Both the position numbers and the translations under genes were made by a program. The notes beneath the pieces were generated by a model. That model saw only the letters and a program-made list of their open reading frames with translations, was not told where the DNA came from and did not search any database. A DNA stretch of 64,000 nt. Origin: Paracyclopina nana. Its lineage: Eukaryota; Arthropoda; Copepoda; Cyclopoida; Cyclopettidae. The DNA is taken from assembly GCA_019096065.1 (NCBI GenBank), contig JAGUCH010000003.1, positions 9,610,001-9,674,000 on the forward strand. Direction: 5' to 3'. Numbering within the stretch: position 1 is the stretch's first letter; each line of letters begins with the position of its first letter. Shown in pieces: positions 1 to 10,425 of the stretch.

Positions 1-1200
1 AGCTGCAACTGACATTTTGACTGAAATTTGACTAAGTCAAGATTTTCTAGTTTTCATAGCAGTCATCTAGTAGTATAACGCGATGCGCAAGTTTTGGCAT
101 TTGCGAATTCAAAAAGTGTCATAAGTTTGACTTTGGCTCATATTAGTTTTGAGTCAAGTTGACTCAAACTTTCAGCTGCAACTGTCCTTTTGACTGAAAT
201 TTGACTAAGCCAAGAATTTCGAGTTTTCATAGCAGTCATCTAGTAGTATAACGCGATGCGCAAGTTTTGGCATTTGCGAATTCAAAAAGTGTCATAAGTT
301 TGACTTTGGCTCACATTAGTTTTGAGTCAAGTTGACTCAAACTTTCAGCTGCAACTGTCCTATTGACTGAAATTTGACTAAGTCAAGAATTTCGAGTTTT
401 CATAGCAGTCACCTAGTAGCATAACGCGATGCGCAAGTTTCGGCATTTGCGAATTCAAAAAGTGTCATAAGTTTGCCTTTGCCTCACATTTTGAGTCAAG
501 TTGACTCAAACTTTCAGCTGCAACTGACATTTTGACTGAAATTTGACTAAGTCAAGAATTTCGAGTTTTCATAGCTGTCATCTAGTAGCAAAACGCGATG
601 CGCAAGTTTTGGCATGTCCTTGTAAGAAATGGTCAAGGTTCTATCAAAGAGTGGTTAATGTTCCATTTGGAAGAGGTCAATGTCACATTAGCAAGTGGTC
701 ACTCTGTTTTGTCTTATTTAGTAACCACGTTTTCAGTCAAGACTGATTTAGTATAACGCGATGTGCAAGTTTCAGCATTTGCGAATTCAAAAAGTGTCAT
801 AAGTTTGACTTTGCCACACATTTTGAGTCAAATTGACTCAAACTTTCAGCTGCAACTGACATTTTGACTGAAATTTGACGAAGTCAAGAATTTCGATTTT
901 TCAAAGCTGTCATTTAGTAGTAAAACGCGATGCGCAAGTTTCGGCATTAGCAAATTCAAAAAGTGTCAAAAATTTGACTTTGCCTCACATTTTGAGTCAA
1001 GTTGGCTCAAACTATCAGCTGGAACTGACATTTTGACTGAAACTTGACTCAGTCAAGAATCTTGAGCCTTTATAGCAGTTATGTTGTGTCAAAACGCGAT
1101 GCGCAATTTTTGGCATTAGTGAATTCAAAAAGTTTGACTTTGCCTCACATTTTAAGTCAAGTTGACCCAAACTATCAACTGCAACTTACATTTTGACTCA
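1..1200. repeat. Satellite A, ~160-173-bp tandem repeat
   Basis: Units beginning AGCTGCAACTG start at 1, 174, 347, 516, 848 and 1017, with a diverged one near 1177, giving steps of 173, 173, 169, about 332, 169 and 160 bp. Each unit carries the core TAACGCGATGCGCAAGTTT (or AAACGCG variants) and ends in GAGTCAAGTTGACTCAAACT, which is partly palindromic. The unit starting at 516 is broken by about 135 bp of unlike sequence (about 616-750) that contains GAGTGGTTA and AAGTGGTCA, resembling the motif of the next array. Copies decay towards the right edge. The short open frame in 543-746 lies in this repeat and is not a gene. Confidence 0.93.
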
Positions 1201-4200
1201 AAATTCACAAGTCCAGTTCTTAAGAAAGCTTTTGTAAGTCTAGTCCAAACTTAAGTCATGCAAGTCTAGGCTATAAAACTTGACTTAGCTTTCAGGGATG
1301 AAGTCTCATCAAGGAGTGGTCATTTTTTCACTTCAAGCTTGGAAATCTGGCTGGCTAGGAATAAATCTAATTAAAAGTCCCATCAAGGAGTGGTCTTTTG
1401 CAAAAGTCAAGTCCAGTTCTTAGTAACTTAAGAAAGCTTAGCGAAATAAGTTTTTGTGCACTCTTACTTAAAGCAATGCTATCTAGTCCAAACTTAAGTC
1501 ATGCAAGTCTAGGCTAAAAGAACTTGACTTAGCTTTCATTGATGAAGTCTCATCAAGGAGTGGTCATTTTTTCACTTCAAGCTTGGAAATCTGGCTGGCT
1601 TGGAATAAATCTAATTAAAAGTCCCATCAAGGAGTGGTCATTTGCAAAAGTCAAGTCCGGTTCTTAGTAAATACAGAAAGCTTAGCCAAATAAGTTTTTG
1701 TGCACTCTTACTTAAAGCAATGCTGCCTAGTCCAAACTTAAGTCATGCAAGTCTAGGCTAAAAGAACTTGACTTAGCTTTCAGAGATGAAGTCTCATCAA
1801 GGAGTGGTCATTTTCTCACTTCAAGCTTGGAAATCTGGCTGGCTAGGAATAAATCTAATTAAAAGTCCCATCAAGGAGTGGTCATTTGCAAAAGTCAAGT
1901 CCGGTTCTTAGTAACTACAGAAAGCTTAGCCAAATAAGTTTTTGTGCACTCTTACTTGAAGCAATGCTGCCTAGTCCAAACTTAAGTCATGCAAGTCTAG
2001 GCTAAAAGAACTTGACTTAGCTTTCAGAGATGAAGTCTCATCAAGGAGTGGTCATTTTTTCACTTCAAGCTTGGAAATCTGGCTGGCTAGGAATAAATCT
2101 AATTAAAAGTCCCATCAAGGAGTGGTCATTTGCAAAAGTCAAGTCCGGTTCTTAGTAACTACAGAAAGCTTAGCCAAATAAGTTTTTGTGCACTCTTACT
2201 TAAAGCAATGCTGCCTAGTCCAAACTTAAGTCATGCAAGTCTAGGCTAAAAGAACTTGACTTAGCTTTCAGAGATGAAGTCTCATCAAGGAGTGGTCATT
2301 TTTTCACTTCAAGCTTGGAAATCTGGCCAGCTAGGAATAAATCTAATTAAAAGTCCCATCAAGGAGTGGTCTTTTGCAAAAGTTAAGTCCAGTTCTTAGT
2401 AACTTAAGAAAGCTTAGCGAAATAAGTTTTTGTGCACTCTTACTTAAAGCAATGCTGCCTAGTCCAAACTTAAGTCATGCAAGTCTAGGCTAAAAGAACT
2501 TGACTTAGCTTTCAGAGATGAAGTCTCATCAAGGAGTGGTCATTTTTTCACTTCAAGCTTGGAAATCTGGCTGGCTAGGAATAAATCTAATTAAAAGTCC
2601 CATCAAGGAGTGGTCATTTGCAAAAGTCAAGTCCGGTTCTTAGTAACTACAGAAAGCTTAGCCAAATAAGTTTTTGTGCACTCTTACTTAAAGCAATGCG
2701 ATCTAGTCCAAACTTAAGTCATGCAAGTCTAGGCTAAAAGAACTTGACTTAGCTTTCATTGATGAAGTCTCATCAAGGAGTGGTCATTTTTTCACTTCAA
2801 GCTTGGAAATCTGGGCAGCTAGGAATAAATCTAATTAAAAGTCCCATCAAGGAGTGGTCATTTGCAAAAATCAAGTCCAGTTTCCATTTCTTAGTAACTT
2901 AAGAAAGCTTAGATATTAATAATCTTTTGTTTCCTCTTTACTTAAAGCAATGCTGTCTAGTCCAAACTTAAGTCATGTAAGTCTAGTAAGTCAAGTAACT
3001 TAATAGCAGATAGTCAAAAATGCGTTTTTGTGCACTCTTACTAAAAGCAATGCTGTCTAGTCCAAACTTAAGTCATGCAAGTCTAGGCTAAAAGAACTTG
3101 ACTTAGCTTTCAGAGATGAAGTCTCATCAAGGAGTGGTCATTTTTTCACTTCAAGCTTGGAAATCTGGCCAGCTAGGATTAAATCTAATTAAAAGTCCCA
3201 TCAAGGAGTGGTCTTTTGCAAAAGTTAAGTCCAGTTCTTAGTAAATTAAGAAAGCTTAGCGAAATAAGTTTTTGTGCACTCTTACTTAAAGCAATGCTGC
3301 CTAGTCCAAACTTAAGTCATGCAAGTCTAGGCTAAAAGAACTTGACTTAGCTTTCAGAGATGAAGTCTCATCAAGGAGTGGTCATTTTTTCACTTCAAGC
3401 TTGGAAATCTGGCTGGCTAGGAATAAATCTAATTAAAAGTCCCATCAAGGAGTGGTCATTTGCAAAAGTCAAGTCCGGTTCTTAGTAACTACAGAAAGCT
3501 TAGCCAAATAAGTTTTTGTGCACTCTTACTTAAAGCAATGCTGCCTAGTCCAAACTTAAGTCATGCAAGTCTAGGCTAAAAGAACTTGACTTAGCTTTCA
3601 GAGATGAAGTCTCATCAAGGAGTGGTCATTTTCTCACTTCAAGCTTGGAAATCTGGCTGGCTAGGAATAAATCTAATTAAAAGTCCCATCAAGGAGTGGT
3701 CATTTGCAAAAGTCAAGTCCGGTTCTTAGTAACTACAGAAAGCTTAGCCAAATAAGTTTTTGTGCACTCTTACTTAAAGCAATGCTGCCTAGTCCAAACT
3801 TAAGTCATGCAAGTCTAGGCTAAAAGAACTTGACTTAGCTTTCAGAGATGAAGTCTCATCAAGGAGTGGTCATTTTTTCACTTCAAGCTTGGAAATATGG
3901 CCGGCTAGGAATAAATCTAATTAAAAGTCCCATCAAGGAGTGGTCATTTGCAAAAGTCAAGTCCGGTTCTTAGTAACTACAGAAAGCTTAGCCAAATAAG
4001 TTTTTGTGCACTCTTACTTAAAGCAATGCTGCCTAGTCCAAACTTAAGTCATGCAAGTCTAGGCTAAAAGAACTTGACTTAGCTTTCAGAGATGAAGTCT
4101 CATCAAGGAGTGGTCATTTTTTCACTTCAAGCTTGGAAATCTGGCCAGCTAGGATTAAATCTAATTAAAAGTCCCATCAAGGAGTGGTCTTTTGCAAAAG

Positions 4201-4936
4201 TTAAGTCCAGTTCTTAGTAACTTAAGAAAGCTTAGCGAAATAAGTTTTTGTGCACTCTTACTTAAAGCAATGCTGCCTAGTCGAAACTTAAGTCATGCAA
4301 GTCTAGGCTAAAAGAACTTGACTTAGCTTTCAGAGATGAAGTCTCATCAAGGAGTGGTCATTTTTTCACTTCAAGCTTGGAAATCTGGCTGGCTAGGAAT
4401 AAATCTAATTAAAAGTCCCATCAAGGTGTGGTCATTTGCAAAAGTCAAGTCCGGTTCTTAGTAACTACAGAAAGCTTAGCCAAATAAGTTTTTGTGCACT
4501 CTTACTTAAAGCAATGCTATCTAGTCCAAACTTAAGTCATGCAAGTCTAGGCTAAAAGAACTTGACTTAGCTTTCAGAGATGAAGTCTCATCAAGGAGTG
4601 GTCATTTTTTCACTTCAAGCTTGGAAATCTGGCCAGCTAGGAATAAATCTAATTAAAAGTCCCATCAAGGAGTGGTCATTTGCAAAAGTCAAGTCCGGTT
4701 CTTAGTAACTTAAGAAAGCTTAGCCAAATAAGTTTTTGTGCACTCTTACTTAAAGCAATGCTGCCTAGTCCAAACTTAAGTCATGCAAGTCTAGGCTAAA
4801 AGAACTTGACTTAGCTTTCAGAGATGAAGTCTCATCAAGGAGTGGTCATTTTTTCACTTCAAGCTTGGAAATCTGGCAGCTAGGAATAAATCTAATTAAA
4901 AGTCCCATCAAGGAGTGGTATTTTGCAAAAACAAGT
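1201..4936. repeat. Satellite B, 244-bp tandem repeat, 15 phased copies
   Basis: The marker AAGTCTCATCAAGGAGTGGTC occurs at 1301, 1545, 1789, 2033, 2277, 2521 and 2765, then at 3119, 3363, 3607, 3851, 4095, 4339, 4583 and 4827. The step is exactly 244 bp except for one of 354 bp between the two blocks. Within each unit a second near copy, AGTCCCATCAAGGAGTGGTC, lies about 75 bp after the first, so the unit itself probably arose from a shorter repeat. Copies differ mostly at a few diagnostic sites (GGCTGGCTAGG or GGCCAGCTAGG; GTCCGG or GTCCAG), which allows groups of units to be traced. No open frame of note runs through it. Confidence 0.97.
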
Positions 4937-5052
4937 CCAGTTTCCATTTCTTAGTAACTTAAGAAAGCTTAGATATTAATAATCTTTTGTTTCCTCTTTA
5001 CTTTAAGCAATGCTGTCTAGTCCAAACTTAAGTCATGTAAGTCTAGTAAGTC

Positions 5053-5610
5053 AAGTAACTTAATAGCAGATAGTTAAAAATGCGTTTCAATTAAGCTGTT
5101 TGCTACGTAGCGCTATAAAAGCCGCGATTTCTGTCAAGAATGATTTATAAATTCTAAGTAAAACCTAAATGATTTTTTCTTTCATAAGCTTAAATGTCTC
5201 AGCTAACTTTCAGTTAGAATAGTAGTTTCAAAAAGTAACTTAATAGCAGATAGTCAAAAATGCATTTTGAGCTTTTTGCTACGTAGCGCCATTTAAGCCG
5301 CGATTTCATTTGAGACTGAATTAAGAATTCTTACTAAGATCTAAATGACAATTTTTTTCCAAACTTAATAGTATTAGCTAAGTTTCTATTGAAACACTTT
5401 TTAAAAAAGTAGCTTAGTAGAGCATTATCATAATGCATTTTAGGGATGTTGCTACTTTGCTACGTAGCGCTACATAAGCCGCGAATTCAGTCAAGACTGA
5501 ATTAATTCCTCCTAAGATCAAATTGACTTGTATAATTTTAATCTCAATGGTCTTAGGAAACTTTAAGTTAATACAATTTATTATAAGTAACTTGAAAAGC
5601 AGGTAAATAT
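5053..5610. repeat. Satellite C, ~175-180-bp repeat, about three copies
   Basis: Units start with AAGTAACTTAATAGCAGATAG or close variants at 5053, 5233, 5408 and 5585, giving steps of 180, 175 and 177 bp. Each copy holds the conserved core GCTACGTAGCGC followed by AAGCCGCGA, and then a TCAAGA or TGAGACTGAATT segment. The start of one more unit lies near 2993-3025, where the 244-bp array resumes. Copies are much more diverged than those of the 244-bp array, so this family is older or less homogenised. Confidence 0.88.
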
Positions 5611-5660
5611 AAATGAATTTGGTGCACCTTGAGCCTTATTATTAATTATAGCTCTTAAGT

Positions 5661-5845
5661 CTTATTATGGAGTGGTCATAGCTATTCATGTCCCATTATG
5701 GAGTGGTCATAGCTATTCATGTCCCATTATGGAGTGGTCATATTGCATGTCCCATCAGTGTATAATAAGATAGGAAAAGTCAGACTGAGTCCCATCAGTG
5801 TATAATAAAACCATAAGGTCCCATCAGTGTATAATAAAAATAGAA
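5661..5845. repeat. Minisatellite with GGAGTGGTCA and CCCATCAGTG units
   Basis: Three 31-bp units containing ATTATGGAGTGGTCATAGC start at 5664, 5695 and 5726. They grade into units with CCCATCAGTGTATAATAA at 5751, 5791 and 5820 (steps of 40 and 29 bp). The GTCCCAT and GAGTGGTCA words are shared with the 244-bp satellite although the rest of the unit is not. An inverted pair, GAGTGGTCAA at about 5951 and TTGACCACTC at about 5992, follows just downstream. Confidence 0.85.
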
Positions 5846-6059
5846 GGTCTCATATTTTGATGAAACTTGTCAAAATGATAGATTTTATGGTCTAGTTTCA
5901 GAAAAAAATTACCCCAGCTCCCTCTGATCACCAGGAGCTGAGAAATCGCCGAGTGGTCAATTTGTCCATCAGTGCTACATAACGTCCTACCTTTGACCAC
6001 TCGTCCTATCAGTGCTACAGTGCGCACGAATATATGAGTGGCATTATAATTCAGAGGAA

Positions 6060-6970
6060 AATTGAACTAGCTTTATAGTTTTGAAAAGTTTCAACCAAAG
6101 TAAGAAAAACTAAAACCTTTGATTGAGATAGAAATAAAAATATTCTTAAGAAAGCTTAATCTTGGCTTAGTTTTTAGCTGAATGATTTTTCTACAACTAA
6201 AAGAAGAAAAATAATATAATAATTTATTAAGGAATGTAATGTGAAAAAGACCAATTTCACATCACTTGGTCATGTATTTCAAGGCGGGTAGTATCATTGT
6301 CACGTCATAGACAAATACTTTCCCATGGGACCTAGCTCAGATTGTGTCACAACTTTTTTCAGCTCGCGAGATTTTCCAGCACAGAGAAATTATACCATGG
6401 CTGCAATTTATTCATAGAATTTCTCCTCAGTTTTTTGGACTGGATAGCATTTATTGTGTCAAATTGCAAATTTCAAAATGGGATGCTTTTAAAAATTGTC
6501 CATATTGGGCTTTTCTTCACTTTAATGCCCTGTTCATGTATTGAGAATGCCTTAAGGTATGGAAAAAATTGTCATAAGGAATAGGGAATCTGTTGCTGAC
6601 TGCTACTCTACGAGTTCAGCTTGAGGCCGAGCAGCGTTTTTAATGGCAATTTTTGCCATTTTCTCTCATGGTTTTCAGCTTTTTCTTCAAAACAAACTAG
6701 CTTTATTAACGTTTCTTTGATAAGAGATGAAATGTAACTAGTGATTTTGCTCAAAATTGCTAAAATGCGGAGTGCTCATTTGCCCAAATTAGATTAATTT
6801 ACTTTCCAGTTGGCTTAAAGTCGATCCGATTTTTTTAGTATCAGCTGGCGCTTGTCATGAGACAATTTTTCTCCTTTCCTTGAGGTGTTTTTCGTGCATT
6901 TTCCTAGGGAGTTTGGGGCGTACATGAACAGGACAAAAAAGCTGATTAGCTAAGAACAGCCAACTTTTGA
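6060..6970. other. No gene seen, AT-rich
   Basis: AT-rich single-copy-looking sequence. Short open frames near 6342-6584 start in several frames, lack recognisable domains, and have no splice context I can defend. I see no RNA gene or transposon end here. Confidence 0.5.
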
Positions 6971-6974
6971 TTTA

Positions 6975-7172
6975 GGCCCTGTTCACCTGCACTATTACCA
7001 GCGAAATAACGGGCAATATTATGCTGATATTTCCAAATATACGCTATTTGTATAATAATTTTTCTGATTTTGACTTCGAAATCGGTCTATTGGTAAAAAT
7101 TCTCAGTTTCTCAGTGTTTTTCTCCGATATTTTGCCAAAATAACAGCCATCATAAGCAGGTGAACAGGCCCT
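6975..7172. mobile_element. MITE-like element, possibly PIF/Harbinger (Tourist-like)
   Basis: The left end reads TTTAGGCCCTGTTCACCTGC and the right end GCAGGTGAACAGGCCCTTAA, an inverted pair about 200 bp apart with no coding capacity between them. The GGCCCTGTT terminus and a possible TTA target duplication suit a PIF/Harbinger non-autonomous element, but this assignment is an inference from the ends. A second, diverged copy of the left half lies near 10,228. Confidence 0.65.
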
Positions 7173-10100
7173 TAAGGTCAAATTGACAAATTAATAGCAA
7201 TTTTGGGTTACAAAAAAAAACGTAATAGTTGATTTGTAAAAGTGGCTTTTCTTGACTGATGCATTCCATAAATTTCTTTCAACGTAGTTAAAAAAATTGT
7301 ACTTTTTTTAAAGTGACTTGCCCGGCTCATTTGAAAAAAAGGCTGCTCAATTGAGCCTTTTTCTCTGTTGAGATGTTAAGGAGTGTACCAGTGTACCATT
7401 ATACCGGTCCATACTATAAAGTATACCCCTACGCGTACTCGCTTATTGTCGTTTCCCAAACTTTTCTCATGGATTTGTCTCATAGCTTACTGCTACACTT
7501 AGAAAGCTCCATGCACACTGGGCCAATTCTCATGAAAAAAAGTGCTGATTTCGCGCTGAAGAATGAACAGCCCCTTAACATTTCATGCCTAGCATAAAAA
7601 CTCGTCGTTTTTTCTAAGGTAAATTGAGATATTGGCATTTTATGCGCCCATTGCGCCCCAGTGTGCACTATATATCTATGGGACTATATATGAGACTTTA
7701 TGAGACAACAACAACAAAGTCAAAACAACCGCTAGTTGTTGCATCTAAAAATCACAAAATAGACGTCCACGAAAAGATTTATTACGACGCCGCGGATTAC
7801 TCGAGCCAATTCATTTTAGACTCAAAAGCTTCTGTATTCAAAGTTAGTCATTCTATGTATTGCGATAAAAATATTTTGAGGCATGCTCAAATCATAAAAT
7901 AGACGCCCACATTTGCAAGGAACAATGACGGGGATTGCTCGAGCCAATGATATTATTATGGTACATATTGTTGTGGAGGCGCGAAAAGGGCTTCCTAATG
8001 GGGCAGAAACAGCCACAAATTTCGTACAGCACATGTGTCCAAATGCTTGTTGTGGCTGGAATTGCAATAAGACGGAAAAAGGCGAAAAAAAATCCCGCTG
8101 TTGTTGTAAATTGAATGTGCCACCAGGTGCACAAGATGGCTGCCGTCTTCATCCAGCGGCGAAGGCAGAAAACAATAAAACAAACAATAACAGTCAAAAA
8201 ACCTATCGTTTTACCAGTCCAGTGGAAAATCTGATTGCTTTTCCACTTGAACCACCTTACAGCTCAAGTAGAAGCGACGAGTCGAGCTTTGGCTCTGACT
8301 TAAGGCTCGCGCTAAATTTTCGGCTCGAGCTAAAGGCTTAAGTCAACAATTCGGAATAGCTCTATGGTGAGCTCTATGGAGTGGTATTGAGAATTCCGGT
8401 AATTTTGAAGCTAATTATTTTTTGAACGATAGCGTTTTTTAGCTTTTGGGCAGCAGAATTAATTCATCTCACTATTACGTAATTACAATCAGGTAGGAAA
8501 ATCCGCAATGATTTTAACAACGAAATAAGCAATCAGTTGAAGAAAAAATCTTCGTGGTAATGGAAGTGAAACACAAGCGGAGAAGCAATTTTGCTAATTG
8601 TTACTCAGAAATGGCATCGATCAAGAAGATTGCAAAAAATTGACCTTCAACAGATTTCATATGAACATATTTGCACTATCATTTTTGATTTTTGGAAAGA
8701 AATTATGGCCTGGTTCTATTGTTCTATTGACGGTATGAATAATGCACAATTCGACGCAGATGACGCGGGTTTCGGTACTTCTGAAACAGTTGACATAATT
8801 GATTGGAAGAAACGGAGAGCTCAGATCTTTCCAAAAATGTGGACACTAAGAAAAGCTATCATTTGACTAATGTAGTTTGATTTTATATACTGTAATACGA
8901 TTTCCTCGTGTTATAATTCAGTAATATCACAATTCTTTCTAAGCAATTTGGGGGATTTTATATTTATTTATTTTGAGCTGAGGTACGTAAAGTCGGCTCA
9001 TTGATTAGCTGAGCGATAATTTTTAAACGGAAAAACACGAGTGCCCCTTAATTAGCACGAATGAAGTATTAAATATCATTAAGAATGCTAAATGGCCCAG
9101 GCACCAAATTTGCGAAATAACTAAGAAAACAGATTTATTATTGGCGTTTTAGAAACATATTCTTAGTTTTACCCAAAACTAAGATATCTAGTACTTTTCT
9201 CAGGCAATACAGACAGGAAAACACTCGGCAGAATTGCTTATAGAGGGCGCAGCGATCGAGTTTTCCCCTTTATGTCATTCTCTATGATAAAGTGGTCACT
9301 AAACGCCGCCGCCGCGCTGTTAAAGGCGCGCAGTACGAGGGTCAGCGACAGTCAAAATATCCCGAATGACCGGCGCGACCGTAAACCCTAGATGATATCA
9401 GGGATGTACCACTTATTGGAAGTCTTTTACAAATTATTGAATTTACCGCACTTAGAATGCAAACTTACAATGTGCGGCGAATAAATATAAGATCGCACAT
9501 GACAATCTTGGCATCGTTAAAATATTACATCATAGCATTTAAGTGAGCATTACTCTACAGTCTGACTTACATTTCCTCTTTTTCACTTGATTTGGCTCGT
9601 ACTTGATCGAGATCTTCAGAAAAGTACCAACATTAAATTTACCAATAGCTTTCGTCGGAAAGAAAATGCTTCTTGAGTAGTTTTAACGTTGCGTTTAGAA
9701 TTGATACGACCGTAAAAACGATGAAAACAGCTGAAAAGCGTTATGAAATGGAACAAGCGACATCTATGAATGAACTAAAAAAGTATAGTGATAATTAAAA
9801 CCTCGAGACGGCCGCGAAAACATTTGTAATGCGATATTCACGCTCACGCGTAGCTGACGCAGACACACGGGTCGCGCGCGGCGCTTGGCGTCGGGCGTTA
9901 ATTGCCACCGCGCGCACGGTGAGAAAAACAGCTTCAAAGGAGAAAAATAGGAATTGCTGGGCGTTTTCCATGAATCAATGCTTTATAAATATCCTACCTG
10001 AAGATTGACACTATATTTTCGCACAAAACGTTGGGCACTGCCTTCTTGTTGCTGCACTGAAGGGACGAAACTGACTAAGTCAGCTGATCTTCAAAGCTGA

Positions 10101-10227
10101 CACATGAACTGAGTCAGTGAGTCTCATATGCATTTCAAGTGAAGGATCGAATTAAAGGTCGATCTACCTTTTACATTATGGTGCTTTTTGCACTATCAAA
10201 TCGCATTTTTTATTTTAAGTGCTATTT
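7173..10227. other. No supported gene; local duplications and CpG-rich patches
   Basis: No open frame here shows a known domain. Two features stand out. A degenerate pair of copies at about 7751-7815 and 7891-7950 shares ATCA(C/T)AAAATAGACG(T/C)CCAC and, about 40 bp later, GAGCCAAT. Two CpG-rich patches lie at about 9280-9400 and 9790-9940 in otherwise AT-rich DNA. The patches could be promoter DNA for the immunoglobulin gene that follows, whose first exons I could not find, but nothing proves this. Confidence 0.4.
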
Positions 10228-10375
10228 AAGACCCTGTTTGCCTGCGATATTTACCCGTGAAATAACGCACGATATAATGCTGACAGTTGCAAATATCATG
10301 AATTTGATAAACATGGGTTTTTTTTAAATTTTTTCTTTGGAATAGGTCTTGATGTATATTTACCCATCAATTTAT
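10228..10375. mobile_element. Degraded second copy of the 6975 MITE
   Basis: ACCCTGTTTGCCTGCGATATTTACCCGTGAAATAACGC aligns in order with the left half of the element at 6975 (CCCTGTTCACCTGCAC...CAGCGAAATAACGG). The shared AT(A)ATGCTGA and (T/G)CAAATAT words follow at the same spacing. The right terminus is not clear, so this is an older or truncated copy lying just upstream of the first immunoglobulin exon found. Confidence 0.5.
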
Positions 10376-10425
10376 TTCAGGTTCTCAAGCCTCGATTAAT
10401 CTCGGGCTCATTTTTTTACTCGCAG

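Noticed and set aside
543-746. Open frame of 67 codons
   Set aside because: Lies within the ~170-bp satellite and the foreign stretch that breaks it; no domain.
1301-5085. CRISPR-like array
   Set aside because: Units are tandem with no unique spacers, in a eukaryotic context; this is satellite DNA.
7913-8341. Open frame of 142 codons with several cysteines
   Set aside because: No ATG context or domain that I can defend; overlapping minus-strand frames of similar length suggest chance openness.
8591-8866. Open frame of about 90 codons
   Set aside because: Checked as a possible missing immunoglobulin exon, but it lacks the Cys/Trp pattern and splice ends.
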